From Maniola hyperantus (Eukaryota > Arthropoda > Insecta > Lepidoptera > Nymphalidae): 64,000 nucleotides of DNA. Location of the stretch: positions 3,162,001 through 3,226,000 of the forward strand of contig NC_048554.1 of NCBI RefSeq assembly GCF_902806685.2. The letters are read 5' to 3'. Both the position numbers and the translations under genes were made by a program. The notes beneath the pieces were generated by a model. That model saw only the letters and a program-made list of their open reading frames with translations. It searched no databases and had not been told where the DNA came from. Positions 23,142-37,200 of the stretch are shown one piece after another (position 1 is the first letter of the stretch; each line of letters opens with the position of its first letter).

Positions 23142-26100
23142 CACCAAGGTAGTTCCCACCCCATAAAAAATATCTTTCGTAGTTTTATGTCTTACATTTT
23201 GCCTTTATATTATTTCTGCTTCTACTATTACTTTATATTCATTAGTTTCTATCTTCTTATTATACACTTAATACCTCTTCTATTTGGCTTATCTTCTTTT
23301 TTTTTGCTTTATCTATCTGTCGCTTCTTAATCTACTCTTGCTTCCACTTAACATTTTTCTATTAAATTATTTTATTGTTTCAATTGTTTCTTTATTTAAG
23401 TGGAAAGTATTAGTATCAATTTTATTTTTTATCAATCAAATATAAAAAAACAACATAATTAATAAGTATAATTCGTTACTCAAAAAAATACTGAAATCAT
23501 TGAAATATTTCATATTCAGTAATAAATGGAGACTCTTGAATTTTTTTCTAACAAAGTACTAAGTAAGTGCTTCCTTTAGCCTCCAATTTTTGATTGATTT
23601 TTTATCGTATTTTACCTATTGCTTCTTTCCCGACTTATACTTATATTTTCAAACTTATTTTAGTATTTCTGTTTACACTATGTCATTCTTTACATCTTTC
23701 TTTCGCAATACAATATTATATTCTTATACTTTCCACCAATCTCAATAATTATTGTATTTTAACATTTTTCATTTTCTATGCTTGTACTTTTGATCTAACA
23801 AATTGTACTTGTCGTCTTATTTATATTTATTATTTTCTGTGTTCTTGCTATTTATAATCTTATTGTACTTATGTTTTATTATTAATAGATAGTTTATGTA
23901 ACGTCAAGGTCTAAACTGATTCTATGTATTGAAATCATTCAGTTTCTATGATTACTTTTATTTTAAAATTACTTCTGATATTAGAGTTTAAACAGCTGTT
24001 CTTGTATTCCTGTTTTTCTTGTAATATTTAAATCTACTCAAAACTATGAAGTTCTTCTTAAAACTATGAATTTTTTAAAATGCCCTTTCTCGAAATTATT
24101 TGCACCCTCACAACAACTATATCCCATCTATCACTATAATGCTTAAAATATATTTTACATAAATAGTTCCTTTCTCTTTGTTTTCTGGCTATTTAGATGT
24201 TCTAAATGTGTACTTTTTATTTCTATTCTATGATTGTTTTTTTCTATTAAGCAATGTTACAATATGTTCACTTCTTCATATTTTTACTTATTTCTTTCTG
24301 TTTCACCTGCTTGATCTATCACACTAGCTCATGTGCTTTACTTGACTAAATATTCTTCATTCTTCACTACTTCTATCTTTATACTCCGATACCTTTGTAA
24401 TTTCACAAGTCAGTTTTTTCTTAAATTTTTATTAATTAACTCTGTTGTATCTGCATTTTATAACTGAATTTTCCACATTCATTTTTGTAATAATTTTTCA
24501 CTTCTTAAATCTTTAGAACATATTTCCTACACTAATGACCAGCTTTAAAATTCTTAGATTTTTAACTTTGTTCTTCTTTTCTTTATTTACTTGTTTCCAA
24601 TGCTTGTTTTTCATCTTCTGCGTATTTTACTGAAGTTGAGTTTTAGCTATGTTTACATTTAAAATGTTTTTCACCTCTAACTAATGCTTTTGACTATTGC
24701 TATTACTTCAGGATCTTTGAAATTCATTACTTTTTACTTTCTTTACTACATACTTTTATTCATTCCTATCCTTATCATCTGCATCTATTAATTCTACAGT
24801 TTTTCTTCTACCGATACTTATTTTTCATTATCGCCTTACTACATTACATTTTTAAAATATTTTCTACGGCCTTCACATTTTTAATATCTGTAATCGCATA
24901 TTTAATATTTTTTTTAAATCACGTCTTAAGTATTTTTTACAAACTACATACCTACATCTTAAATCTCTTCTACATTCATTTTAATATCTATAATCTTCTG
25001 CATTCTATCATCAAACAATTTACTTAAGATCATGCTCATAAAACTTACTTTTCTTTTTGAATATAATTATTTCATACTGCTGTGTTTTCTAAATCCACAT
25101 TTTGCTTTACTCTTCAAATGATATTAAAATTTCATTAATTTGTTTAAACTTACGTGTCATCATTTTTACTTACATTTATTCTTATCTTTCTTTCTACACA
25201 CTGAATAACTTCTCTCTATACTCGACATATTTTCTTGGTTTGTTTATAATATGTGAAACACCTGTAATGAACACTTTGCTTATTTTCATTTCTATTTGTT
25301 TCTTTGTCTTACTCTATACATATTTTCGTCTTTCTTAATGCAAATTTTATTAATTCAACATAATTTCAGCTATCATTTTCTATCTTTGTCTTATTTAATT
25401 TAACTTTCCGTTTATATTCTTAATCATAAACTTTATTATCTTTGTTTCTTTTCATTACTTTATAGAATATATTTTCAAGTCTTTTTCTTATGAAATTTTT
25501 AAATTTTCATCATTGTTTCAACTATCTTTTTCTATCCATGTCTTGTTTGGTTTCACTTTCCATGTATGTTCTTATTCATAAACTTCATTATTATCATTTT
25601 TTCATCTGTTTATCTTTTTCTTACTTTATAGAATATTTTCAAACTTTTCTTATGATATTTTAATATAATTTCAACTATCATTATCTTTCTTTCTTTTTCT
25701 TACTTTATAGAATATTCTCTAGAATCCTTTTTTCGTTTTCAACTATCATTTTCTAAACATGTTTGATTTGGTTTTGATTTCCATGTTTTTATTCTTAATC
25801 TTCTTTTCTTATCTTTCTTTGATACTCTTTTGTTCTTGGTGCTATTCAACTATTAATCATATGGTTTTTTATTCTTTTGTTCTATATCTAAACAAATTTT
25901 CCAAATATAATACTTTCGATTCTTCTGCTCTTACAAACTACAGCTTTTACATCTTCTTTGTTTCTTTATATATCTACTCTCTCTCTCTTTTGTTTTCTAA
26001 TTTCCTTATTCCTCTTATTCATTTTAATCTTAAGACCTTAACTTTCTTTTTTCCGATTTTTATCTTTTTTTATAATGGTATGATATTTATGTAGATTCAT

Positions 26101-26682
26101 TTTTCTTCTTTTTATTTTATTCTATGATCATCAAACTTTCATTTCACATACTTCTTTACATTATTTTCATTTCTCTTTGTCATAATTAACTTTGCCTTCA
26201 TGGTTGACACATCTTCCACGGTCTTATCAATTGTTTATCTTACAATCTATTCTTTCCAAAATTTTCTTGAATCTACCTTCTGTAAGTCCGCTATCATTTC
26301 TACTTAGTATACTTTATGTGTATATCACTACTTTCATAGTTATTTACATATTTCATAATTTTCTATTTCATCAATCTCTCTCTACCTCTGAAAAATATCT
26401 ATTTATCTCTATAATATTTAAAACAAAATATGTAAAATTCATTTATTTTTGCTTTTATTGGTTTCTTTGTGCCCATTTATCTTACTTACTTAGCTCATTC
26501 TTATTTCCTTTTTAATTTATTAATTTCTACCTTACTTCTACCTTCACTTATCTTCTTTTTATTACTATCTATTACTATCTCTTCACTCCTATATTTTACA
26601 TCTCTGTACTTTTTCTTATCTTGTTTACATTATACATTATCTTTTCTGCTTCTTAATTTTCTAACCCAAGAACTACCTGGTG
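23142..26682. mobile_element. 3.5-kb T/C-skewed block bounded by short inverted repeats (unknown element)
   Basis: From about 23,150 to 26,670 the + strand is strongly enriched in T (about 60 percent in a sampled line at 25,441) with C above G and very little G; weaker stretches are 23,400-23,530 and 23,880-24,100. The left border carries CACCAAGGTAGTTC (23,142-23,155) and the right border GAACTACCTGGTG (26,670-26,682), inverse complements except for one extra base. Open frames inside are long only because the composition gives Phe, Leu, Ser, Tyr and Ile codons; none has a domain. The interior holds a diverged ~152-bp tandem repeat. It could be a terminal-inverted-repeat element, an unusual satellite remnant or a purine-rich minus-strand non-coding RNA. 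I see no clear target-site duplication. Confidence 0.4.
25364..25790. repeat. Diverged tandem repeat, unit about 152 bp
   Basis: TTTCAGCTATCATTTTCTAT starts at 25,364, TTTCAACTATCTTTTTCTAT at 25,516 and TTTCAACTATCATTATC at 25,669 (steps of 152 and 153), with another at 25,737. A second marker, CATAAACTTTATTATC, recurs 151 bp later, and TTTATAGAATAT recurs at about 25,459, 25,624 and 25,703. The later units are truncated. Confidence 0.65.
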
Positions 26683-29600
26683 ATGTTTGAAGGCAACGCG
26701 CAAATGTTGTTATTTGTTGTTGTTATTAATTAAATATTATTTTTCTTAATTTCGTGTTTTATTACCTATCCTATATATTTCTATATACTATGGCGAAAAT
26801 AAATTTTAGGGACATCGACTATGTGTCCATGTGAAATATAAAAAAAACTGCTATCATTTACTGTTTATTATCATCATACAGTTAACATATATTCTTAGGT
26901 ATATAATTATATTTAAAATAGATTTCTTTTATTTCTTCATAACAGAGTTTTATGCGTTATTATGAGGCTTATTCATTAATTGAATGTGATACAATAAATT
27001 ACCTATATATTATTACATTCTCGTGGATACAATATGAATTCGTAAGAATTTACAGATTAAATTAAATATTTAGGAATATAACAAGCCAATCATTTGGCAC
27101 CTTGATCTGAACACTGAATTTTGTTTATTTGCTTTCAATTTGACAACGCTTAATTTCACATTTTTAAATTCTGTTTTAACAAGTAACACAATCAACATTA
27201 ATTAGTTACTATTCAAACATAATAGTTTGTTCTACACAATTAGTCATCTACATATTTTTTTTAATTACGACCCAAAAAGTTATAATTTGAAAAATTAACT
27301 TATATGCGCCTTTTCGTCGTACATCGTTCAGGTTAAATATAAGCGTTACTATTCAAAAGTAATTTTGTATCGTTATTTGTCTAAAGATCGATTTAAATAA
27401 ATGCTTACCTTTTTTCTCATTTTCTACAAAGACAGCATCGGTAGATAGGTTTTTTACAATTCACTTACATAAATAAAGTATTGGTTTGTAATAAAAAAGT
27501 GATACTATTATGTACACTAACCTTCATGTACTAAAATTCATTATTTTTTTTGGAAATATTTGACTAAGTAGTTATTGGGGTTTATGCGAATGACTAAAGG
27601 GACATATTTTTACAATTACACGACTAAAATAAATAACATTTCCTCGAACAAACAAACTTAATCTTTAATTATTACTTATCAAGAAAAATTAGTTTATTGA
27701 ATTATTATGGGAAACAGTTCACAAAATTTTCTTACTCTATGAAATAAAGTAGTAAAATAAGGTACTTACTTACAACAATTTTTATAAGTGGGTAAAAATA
27801 TATATATAATATGATATTTTTGTTTTCATGATTAGTTGTTCAAAAAGCATGCAAGTGATTTAATATGTCTGTAATAATTATTATTATTAAACATATTTTG
27901 TTTTTGTATATAGTTTTTACCGAATCTCATAAAAATAAAAATATTATTCGCAGTACTTTATTCATCAAACATGTCTTTATCATGACCTACTAGTTCAAAC
28001 CTTTGGTTTTTATTCTGTTCAATTCAACCACATTACAACCATACAATATTATGCTATATTAAGACACATCTATCGATTTACCGATTTCATAGTTACAATA
28101 CAATTCCTATACTTAACATTCCAATTCATTTACCATTTTTCAATTCCATAATTTTCTCTTCTAGTTTTCATTCCCTTCTTTTCGATACTAACAATGTACT
28201 GTATAAGCAAAAATAAAATGCCTAGCCATTGACTTATATATTACTGCGTATGGGCAGGGCCATTGAACAAACAAAATGGCACCGACTCAGTGGTGCTTTA
28301 GCACCAATGCAACCTCAGTAACGTCTGGTTTTCAATCGGGTCATTCAATAGTACCTTTCTAAGAGGTGGCGCTGATTTATTTGGTTCCAAAGCCATGAAA
28401 AATTTTGTTCGCTTGGGCATATATTGTCATTTATATCGATGTGTCTAGCTGACACTGCTTATTATATTGCAATAATTAGACGGTTCATTATATTGGTTTC
28501 ATTCACGATACTGCAGTCATTTTGCAGCATAAATGAAATATCTTTATATATTAGATCATCATTCATTGCTGACTTTGAAGTTAACATTATTTTGTCGTCA
28601 CTGACTTCCACCAAAAGTCCTTCATTTTTTGAACCGTTTAATTACGTCCTAAAAAATAGGTGCGGCACAGATAAAGTCCCATTGTCGGTGATGAATTATT
28701 TTGGGCAACCAAATCGTTTCAAACATGATACCTATTATTATCTTTTCGCTTACGCAGGAATAAGTGCATACTCTCCAAAGTGTCTCTGATAGAAGACCGT
28801 TAGCCAGGTGACATTGTAAGTAATTACATCTGCATCAGTGATTGATCGCTAATAATTCTTTGGGCGCGGTGATCTATCGAGTCACATCGAGCGAGCATCG
28901 AGTTGAAATTTGGCAGAGCCATCCCAAAGACAACAAAAAGTACAGCTGGTTTAGGCCCTGCTTGTACCTATCACGTGACATTATCAAATGTAAACTATTC
29001 AAGTGCATACCTATAATTTAATTACACATTATGTATTACATATTTTAAAAGCTACAATACATCATCAGAAAATACATTTAGCTAAACAGCTAGGTAGGTA
29101 CATAATGCATAGAGCTAAATGATATGAAAATTCAATGTAAGAGGTATTTTAAAGTTAGCAATAAAAATCCTTCAAAAACTTTTCTTTCCAGATTACAATA
29201 ATATGAAAATTATGTGATTTTATGTTCAGAAACTACATCGGTAATCGGCTCTTCTTTTTCACACAGTAGAGTCACAAAAAAGTATTGCAGAATGCAGTAT
29301 AAAAGGGGTTCTCACAGTCTAAAATCAAGTAGTTTTATATAAAAATCGGTCTCCGACAAGAAGCGTATGTCTGCGTACGCTCTGGTAACCAGTGCTGTTA
29401 CGTACGATACGAAGACAATCGCTTTTAGTGCCTTTAATTAAAAAAATGATTTTATATAAAATCGATGAAGCTTTTAACTCGGATGAAAATTGTAGTTGAG
29501 TCATATCATTTATATCCGATTGTAGTTACGGATAAAATATTCTAAATCGATTAAAAAAAGAGATAGAAATGTATAAAACATTAACTAAAAGAGAGCACCA

Positions 29601-31287
29601 TAATTATTTAGAAAAGGAGTGAGCCACCGCTAATAAACTACCTAATTTACTATTTTTTACAATTACTAAATATACATAGTTACATACAATTGCACAGATT
29701 TTTACATTTTAAAAATCTAAACTTGACTAGAATAGGGACACGAATAATCTTTAATTCCCTTATTACCTTTATATTTTGAGCGAATATGAAGGAAAAGAGA
29801 AAAAGATAAGATGAAGGTAGATTTGAATTCTATTTTTTTGTTGATTATTAACCATGGAACTAAGAAATACCTACTTTGTAGACTAGGTACTAGCACTTAC
29901 TTAAAATTTCTTTGTTATTAGCATAAACAATGTTTCAGAAGTCTGCTTTGTGACTTGTGACACAGCAAATAACCACTAAGGTTTATAATGTACTGTGTCA
30001 ATCTGTCTACTATTAGGTACTTAATAATATTTTTAAAGATTGTATTTTATTAATTCTCTGTTGAATTCGATTCACGAAGACACGCCAATTACATTTGTTA
30101 CATTTTATTGTAAGTTACTGCTACTGTTAATAAAATATAACCGTGAGGGATTTTTGGCTCCAACGGTCGGCCATCACTGCCACGATAAGCATAGCTTGCT
30201 CACTACCATTTCAGCTTGCTAAGGTTTGGGCTATATCAATGACCTTTGGTTCTTCAGTTCTTTTGGGACCTTTTTCTCATGGTGTTAAATTATAAAGAAT
30301 CTTAAAATTCAAATCAGCCCTCATAAAAGATTCCAGGCATAAGTTAATACACACATCTATGCATATAACTAGCCTACAAATTACTATCTGACAGTAGATA
30401 AACACTCAGCTTACGTTTCTTCTACAGAAAAAGTTTTGTTTTCCATTGTTTCTTTGAAACTACAAAAAGTTTTCTCTATAAAAGGAATACTATGTGTAGG
30501 TATTTTTTGAAGTATTTTAACATAAAGAGTAAAGACGGATTTTCACTAAATGCGTCTAAAATTTGTGAAAAAGCTATCTGATTATAAATCTTGTTATGAA
30601 GTAAACTGTAGCAGGCAGTAGGAATGTCTTATATATTTTTCAGGACGTAAAATTGATTTTGAATTTCTTACCAAAAATATTTAGGTATCGATGTTCACCA
30701 CAAAGTGAATTAAAATGAATAAATATTTAGATTTCATCAGCTAATTAATGGAAATCCAGCAAAAATGATTCTTTTAATAAAAAAATTCAAGTAGTTTTAG
30801 GTTTAGTGAGTAAATCGGTAGTTTAAAAAATCTTACAGGTAGAATGTTAAAAAGTTTGTTTTTATTACAATCGAACTCTACATAGTTGAAACAGGTTGAT
30901 GTTTTTTTTTATCAAAAATAAACTTTAACACCATGTGCTCTCAGTAAATCTGCTTTAGTGCCATTTTTATTTATAGAAGAAACCTGTAACACTCGATAAT
31001 ATTTACATAATACATTAGATTATAGTTCATCAATTCCATAGTAATCAAATACCAATCACTCACCGTAAGTCACTTAAACACATTGTCATTTTTGTTTTTT
31101 AGGCCATTTATAAGATATATCGTTATTTTACACTTTAAACACAGAGATATACAGCTTCATAATATGTCTACATAATACACAAATAACATCGATTATATAC
31201 GTGTTACATATTTTTGAAATATTTTTCATGATTACAGATTCTGGTCCTTCGAGCCTGATTATTTGGAAATCAAATTTTTCATTTGTT
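26683..31287. other. Gene-poor AT-rich stretch
   Basis: No gene is supported apart from a dead integrase fragment (28,560-28,745). Bases 29,299-29,308 read TATAAAAGGG, followed about 30 bp later by CTAAAATCAAGT; this could be a relict promoter, but no coding exon follows. The right end includes the 3' UTR of the CAP-Gly gene; a minus-strand AATAAA lies at 30,966-30,971. Confidence 0.5.
28560..28745 (-). pseudogene. Decayed LTR-retrotransposon integrase core
   Basis: The minus strand reads RFGCPK, a stop, then FITDNGTLSVPHL in one frame. This is the FGxP...DNGT block around the second catalytic Asp of a retroviral-type integrase. In-frame stops and loss of the rest show it is dead. The longest + strand frame here (28,424-28,789) is its antisense shadow. 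Confidence 0.6.
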
Positions 31288-34200
31288 TTAATTTGCCCAT
31301 GCCATCACAACTTTGGAAAACGGTACGAATATCGCGGTATACTGCGGTGGGGTAAGGAAGTACCTCCTTCCTTGATATGTGCCATCGTTCCGGGGAATCC
31401 CCGGGTATTGGGTCAAGGAAAACTCTGCCCCAATCATGACACCACTTTTAGCGGCGGTGCCACCCGCTAGCCCAACGTATCTGAAAAAGGAAAGAAACAA
31501 CTTTAGTACCCTATGACGATTGCGATAATTTCACACACTGGTCAGTAAATTTTTTAAGACAATCTGCTAACAATCAAACTCGCAGAACAATTATTATTAA
31601 TGATTTCTTGCTTCAAAGTCAAACTAAAGAGGCAGTCCAGCTTCTTTTTCTTTTGCTTTATGGATTTTAGTAGTAAAATATAGTTAAGTTGAAGCACAGA
31701 AGCACACCCTCTTCACCTCACACAAGCGAACTGATTTGATTACTTATTACTACTATCGGCGAAGTCGCGACCTTAAGCTAGTTAATAGATAAATACAATA
31801 CCTGACTCGTCCCACAGCTAGTCTTCCTTGTGGCGTGATAAGTTTAACCGCATGACCTAGGCGTAGCTGCCTTGCTTCAGCAGGAATATAAGGTTGGCCT
31901 GTCCTATCACCGCCACTGTCTGTAATAGAGGCTTCATTGAAAATGTCCATGGTTAAGCTATTAACTTTAATGTTAGTATAGTCCATATTCCATACTAACA
32001 TTAAAAATAACTAGATCTCTTTGTTACGTTTTTCTTTTTCATGCCTAAACCATAGAACCAATTTTGCCAAAATTAGGTAAGGCGATAATTTACATCCTAG
32101 AGACAAACAAGTAATATCGTACTTCTTATCCCGAATGAGAAAGAAGGGGAATGAGTTTCCACGGGATTTTTGTAAAACTTAAATCCGCATAGATAAAGTC
32201 GCGGGCATCAGCAGCTAGTGGATAATAATTTATCTTAACAACCATCCTATTGCAATGTGAATTTTATGCTATGAAAAATGCTTGTTATGCTTTTTTTGAT
32301 GATATTAAATCGGAATTAGTTATTAAAGTTTCGTTATTAAAACATATTAACTAATAAAACACCATAAAGTGGTGTACTATATACTTTTTCATCGTATTCT
32401 AATTTGGATAGGTATTACCTTTAGATGAACCGTCTAATTATTCTTTTTAATAAATGTGACACAAATTGTGTTCCATTGTCGTTAACAATTTTTTGAGGGT
32501 ATCCGAACTTAACGTTCCTTGCAATAAAAATATTCTAAACATTTAAAGCCCGTTAATAATTGACTGCATTGCTTTCCAGACACTATACTTGAATCAAAAG
32601 ATTGTTAAAATCAGTGCAATCAGGGAATTTAGTGGAAGTAATATTAGCCAGCTATTGTGGCTATTTAGTTTACATAATAAGCCGAGAGATTTTGTATAAT
32701 AGGATTAGCAACATTTTGCCATAATAATAGATAGCTAAAAATATTTACGAACCTTGAAAATCAGTTGTCTGTAGATTATCAATAGACCGACGTAGAAAAG
32801 CCTCCGTCTCCCGTAATAACTCATCAGTATCATCTCGACGTACATCTGGTAACGATCCTCGCCATGGCACACCTTTAAAAAACATCATATATTTTTAAGT
32901 TAGCTGCGACTGTGATTTTACCTGGTAGTAAGTAACAATACAGTAAAAGGTAAAAGCGAGTTATCTTGGAAGGGATCATCATCATTATCATTTTCTCAAC
33001 CCATCTCTGGACCACTACTGAGTACGAGTTTTCTCTTCTTCAGTCTTTTAGAATGAGATTGTTTGAGGCTCAAGTTCATCACGTGGCCAAGTACGAATTT
33101 CCAAATTGTACACCCCTTTGAAAACATTATATACCTATAGAGAACTCTCAAGCATGAAGATTTCCTTCCAATGTTTTTCATCACCGTTAAAGCAAGAAAT
33201 GTTTAATTTCTTAAAATGCACACAACTCTGAAAAGTTGAAATGCGTAGCTTGTAATTTGGATCCAACTCATAGAACACTTGACCTCCCAGGTTCCTACCT
33301 GGCCAAAGTCTCAAACACTGCTGTCATAGCTACTTGGAAGGGCTGTGGCAGTTTAATTACACCCATATCTCTAATCTGTTTCTACTTAGATTTTGTACCG
33401 ACACGTTAAAAAAAACAAAAATTAAAAATTGCCAAGTGCAAGCCTATCTCGCAATAAAAAAACGTCTGCCGATTTGTAATAAAACTACCTTTATTTGATG
33501 GTGCGTTAGTTTGCTGTATCCAGTCATTACTCCGGTCTACGCTGAGGCACGGCGAACGATACCGATACCTGGAATACAACAATCCGAATGTTATTTGCTA
33601 ATATTGTTATGGATTCTTGTACTTTATTTTTCAGAATGCTAAGCTTGAAAGGCTAACACAAAAACTGACGAGAAAAATTAAAAGATCAAGAAGCCTAGAA
33701 AAAAGGCCAGGAGTCTCCTGGTCGTCACGTCACGAAAAGAGGCCCATTGAATAAGGACCCCAGATGGGTTTGAAACTAGTTGGACAATCACGTGAGTCAA
33801 GCCGTCATACAAGAACTACGACTACGACTAGAGGAGGGTGCGAAAGATCGAATGTACAAAAAAATTAGCAAGATAATCAGTATTCGCGGTGAAAAGGTAA
33901 ATCGATCTACCATTCATCTCGACTTGGTTCTTCATCTATGGCTTTTAGCTTACCGTGATATTGGAGAATTAGGTGTTTCAGACAGTGGTGCAGGTGTCGT
34001 CGTGCGGCGTAATGTCCACAATGGTTCTGCCGAGCGCGATAGCTCGGGGACCATTGATGTGAAACCTGGACAGGTTAAGTTCTTTAGATTCTGCCTAACC
34101 AATTTTAACTTCGAAATTAACATGACAGCAATTGAAGTGGTCAAGTTGCGGTGATCTCCACATACAGACATATGATGGCGCAACTCGCACTCATACGAAA

Positions 34201-37200
34201 GAATCCTACAGCAATCACACTATTCGGACCTGTGACGTAAGTAACTTACAACTAGATGGCACCACAAGTATCTTTGATCACTTACTATGAAGCCTGAATC
34301 ACGCTAACGAAGTGTTAACATACAACGGATGGTCCAGCTGGGCCCCGAGCAGGACACCCGTGCGGGGGAAGATCTTTCTATTGTAACGAAACACCGCTCC
34401 CATACAAAGTGATGGGAGTTGGAGTCATCTCAGGGCACACGCTTAAGTTACGTCATATACTTATTTGTGATTTCTTACCAATATCACTCAGCAGAACTCT
34501 TCGAGCCTCATCAGATCGACGCTGTAGAGGCGGCGGTCGAGCGTCCGGCACGGTTAGCCGTCGCGTGGCGGCCGCACGTTGAGGTAACGTTGGCGCTACT
34601 GACGGCGGCGTTGTTGTCATCTGAAGAGGAAACTTTTAAATACTGAGAATGTCCAAAGCGTATCAGTTACTACAATTAAAGGACTACGAGTAAAATAAAA
34701 GAAACTCTCTGGAGAATTCTGAAGCAGTAGTAGATACACTTGACGAATCAAAATAACCTTGCACTTGAATGAAAAAATTTATAACATTATTTCTATTTAT
34801 TCCTATCTAAATATACAGAAGGAAAAGCTGACTGACTGATTGACTGACTGATCTATCAACGCACAGCTCAAACTACTGGACGGATCGGGCTGAAATTTGG
34901 CATGCAGATAGCTATTATGACGTAGACATCCGCTAAGAAAGGATTTTTGAAAATTCAACCCCTAAGGGGATAAAATAGGGGTTTGACATTTGTGTTGGCC
35001 ACACAGACGAAGTCGCAATATTTATATAGTGATTGGTTGGTGGCTCAAAATGGTTAACGTCCACTGAGATTTTTGTCTCTATCATTTGTATGGGATTTCG
35101 TAACAGAGAGAGCGCTATAGTAGCGGAACGTACTATATAGCATTTAATAAATCATTTTCCTCACCTTATAAGCAAGATAACCATCGGATGTCCACCTGGG
35201 AGGCAAAGCGGACACATCTGTCTGGGCGGCGCTCTCTCTACGAGCCGCGTAGCCCTGATATATGACGGGGCGCGGGCGACTGGTTGCCTTACTTGCAGTA
35301 CGAGGCACGCCACGGGATAGAGGCCTGTATATAAAATGGATAGTAGTGACAAGGTTAAAATCATTCATAAGGCAAGGTCATAAACATTATTTGAAGTGGC
35401 TATTTTAGCAGCCTTTGGATCTTTAAATTACTTACTTGACAAATGCTAAACAAATATATTTTTTTCAATATAAAATGTTACATAGGTACCTACAGTCCAC
35501 GACAGGTTGAAATGGTAATCGCGGTATGAGGCAGGGGGACGCCCCGCACATCCGCACGTCACCCGCACCGGTTTAGCTTGGGTGCTGCGCGGGTTGCCTC
35601 TTCCCTCCCCGATTGCCATTTCAACATGTCGCGTGCTTTAATTTTGTTTTTAGTACTCAAAAGCCTTGACAACTTAGTGAAAATTGCTAAAACGCAACGG
35701 AGAGAACAAAAGAAACAATTTGGTGAAAAAAATTGGTAACCTCGGAAATCAAAGATCTAAAATTGTATTATACTAATGTACTAAACTCACTGTTGAAAAT
35801 GCAGCAAAAATACAAAAAAAAACACTTAATTATTTAAGTTCTGGCGGTAAAAATTAGCAACAGCGTTTAAAAGATTCGAAACACTCACCTGTACGCGAAA
35901 GGATTCGGGCACGTGTTTCGCCTCACGTTCAAATTGCTTGCAAGATCATCCTCAGAGATCCCACACTTCGATATATCAGTTTCAGCGAACACTGAAAACC
36001 TGTGACCCATCCTCGTTTTATTATAAAAGCTGTCCACACTTTCCTCTCTATGAAGAACATCTAAGCTTGAACCGAGCTCGAAACTCGACGACTTATTGTC
36101 GAAACTCAACCCCCTATTGTACTCTCCAGTTAGACTATCAACACTGTCCAGCCTTCTTGTGCTAGTATTAGGACTTCTCTTGTACAACATATTATCAGAT
36201 TTATTATCACAACTCTTCAGAATTCCCCTTCCAGGTAAATCAAGACTGCCTTTCTCAGAAAAACCAACATGCCTGATCTCCTTATCGTTTGGAAGCGACA
36301 CCCTTTTCATTCTTAGAGATGATTCAGATATCTTACGAGTATTTTCTCGGTTCTCCTTTTTGGAGTCATGGAATTCACTTCCTGGTTGGAAATCGGGATC
36401 CAAAGTATGGAATTTTATAAGAACGGGAGTTGAATGAGTAGTGGACGCGGAAGCTGGTGCCCATTGGTCTGTTTCTCGTATTGAGACTAGGTCCTCCTGT
36501 AATGTAAAATACTATAACTACTCTGAATTCTAACGTTGGACAGTCACTAGTGCCTAGTTGAATTGGATATTTCATTGCATTAATTAACTTACAAATTGAA
36601 CAATTGACAATCAAGAAGTGTACTTACTCCATAGTATACTCTCATAAATATTTTGAATGGCTTTGACTTTGGCCATAAGTTGAAATAAGCTGGAGGTTTA
36701 GCTGTGTGAAGATGAAATTGAAAAGGACCTTTCATTAAAATCCTTCACTTCATGTGCTACGGAAACTCTCAGACCAAAACATGATAAAGGTGGAAAAAAC
36801 ACTTCCTAAAGTAAGACTTTCTTAACACTCATAATAGGTAGGTACGTACATAATTTCGTACAAGCCCTTCGTTTACAAAACGATAGGAACACAATACATA
36901 TTCAACCTCGTTGAAAACAATTCCAGCATTCCCAGTTGCTTTACGATGTGAATTAATATGGGCTGATGTACTTATGTGTAGTGTGTACTCGAATACAGAA
37001 CTGATGCGGCGTCGGCACGCAATCAACTCGAACCGAATCTATTACACCGTGTTTGCGAATTGCTCTTTCCTATAATTTCATCAATCGCCCGATACACTTC
37101 GCGAAATTGAATTTTCGCAAATAAGTTAGAGGGAAGGACACGGCCTCAATTTAAATCCACTTACAATGTTAGTTCCTTCAATTCCTTAAGCTTAAGTAAA

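Noticed and set aside
23136..26690. Several open frames of 60-111 codons rich in Phe, Leu, Tyr and Ser, resembling membrane proteins
   Set aside because: They come from the T/C-biased composition, overlap a tandem-repeat region, have no start context or shared domain, and change frame at random.
28424..28789. 121-codon + strand frame as a gene
   Set aside because: Its opposite strand carries a decayed integrase core, so the frame is an antisense shadow; the encoded protein shows no recognisable domain.
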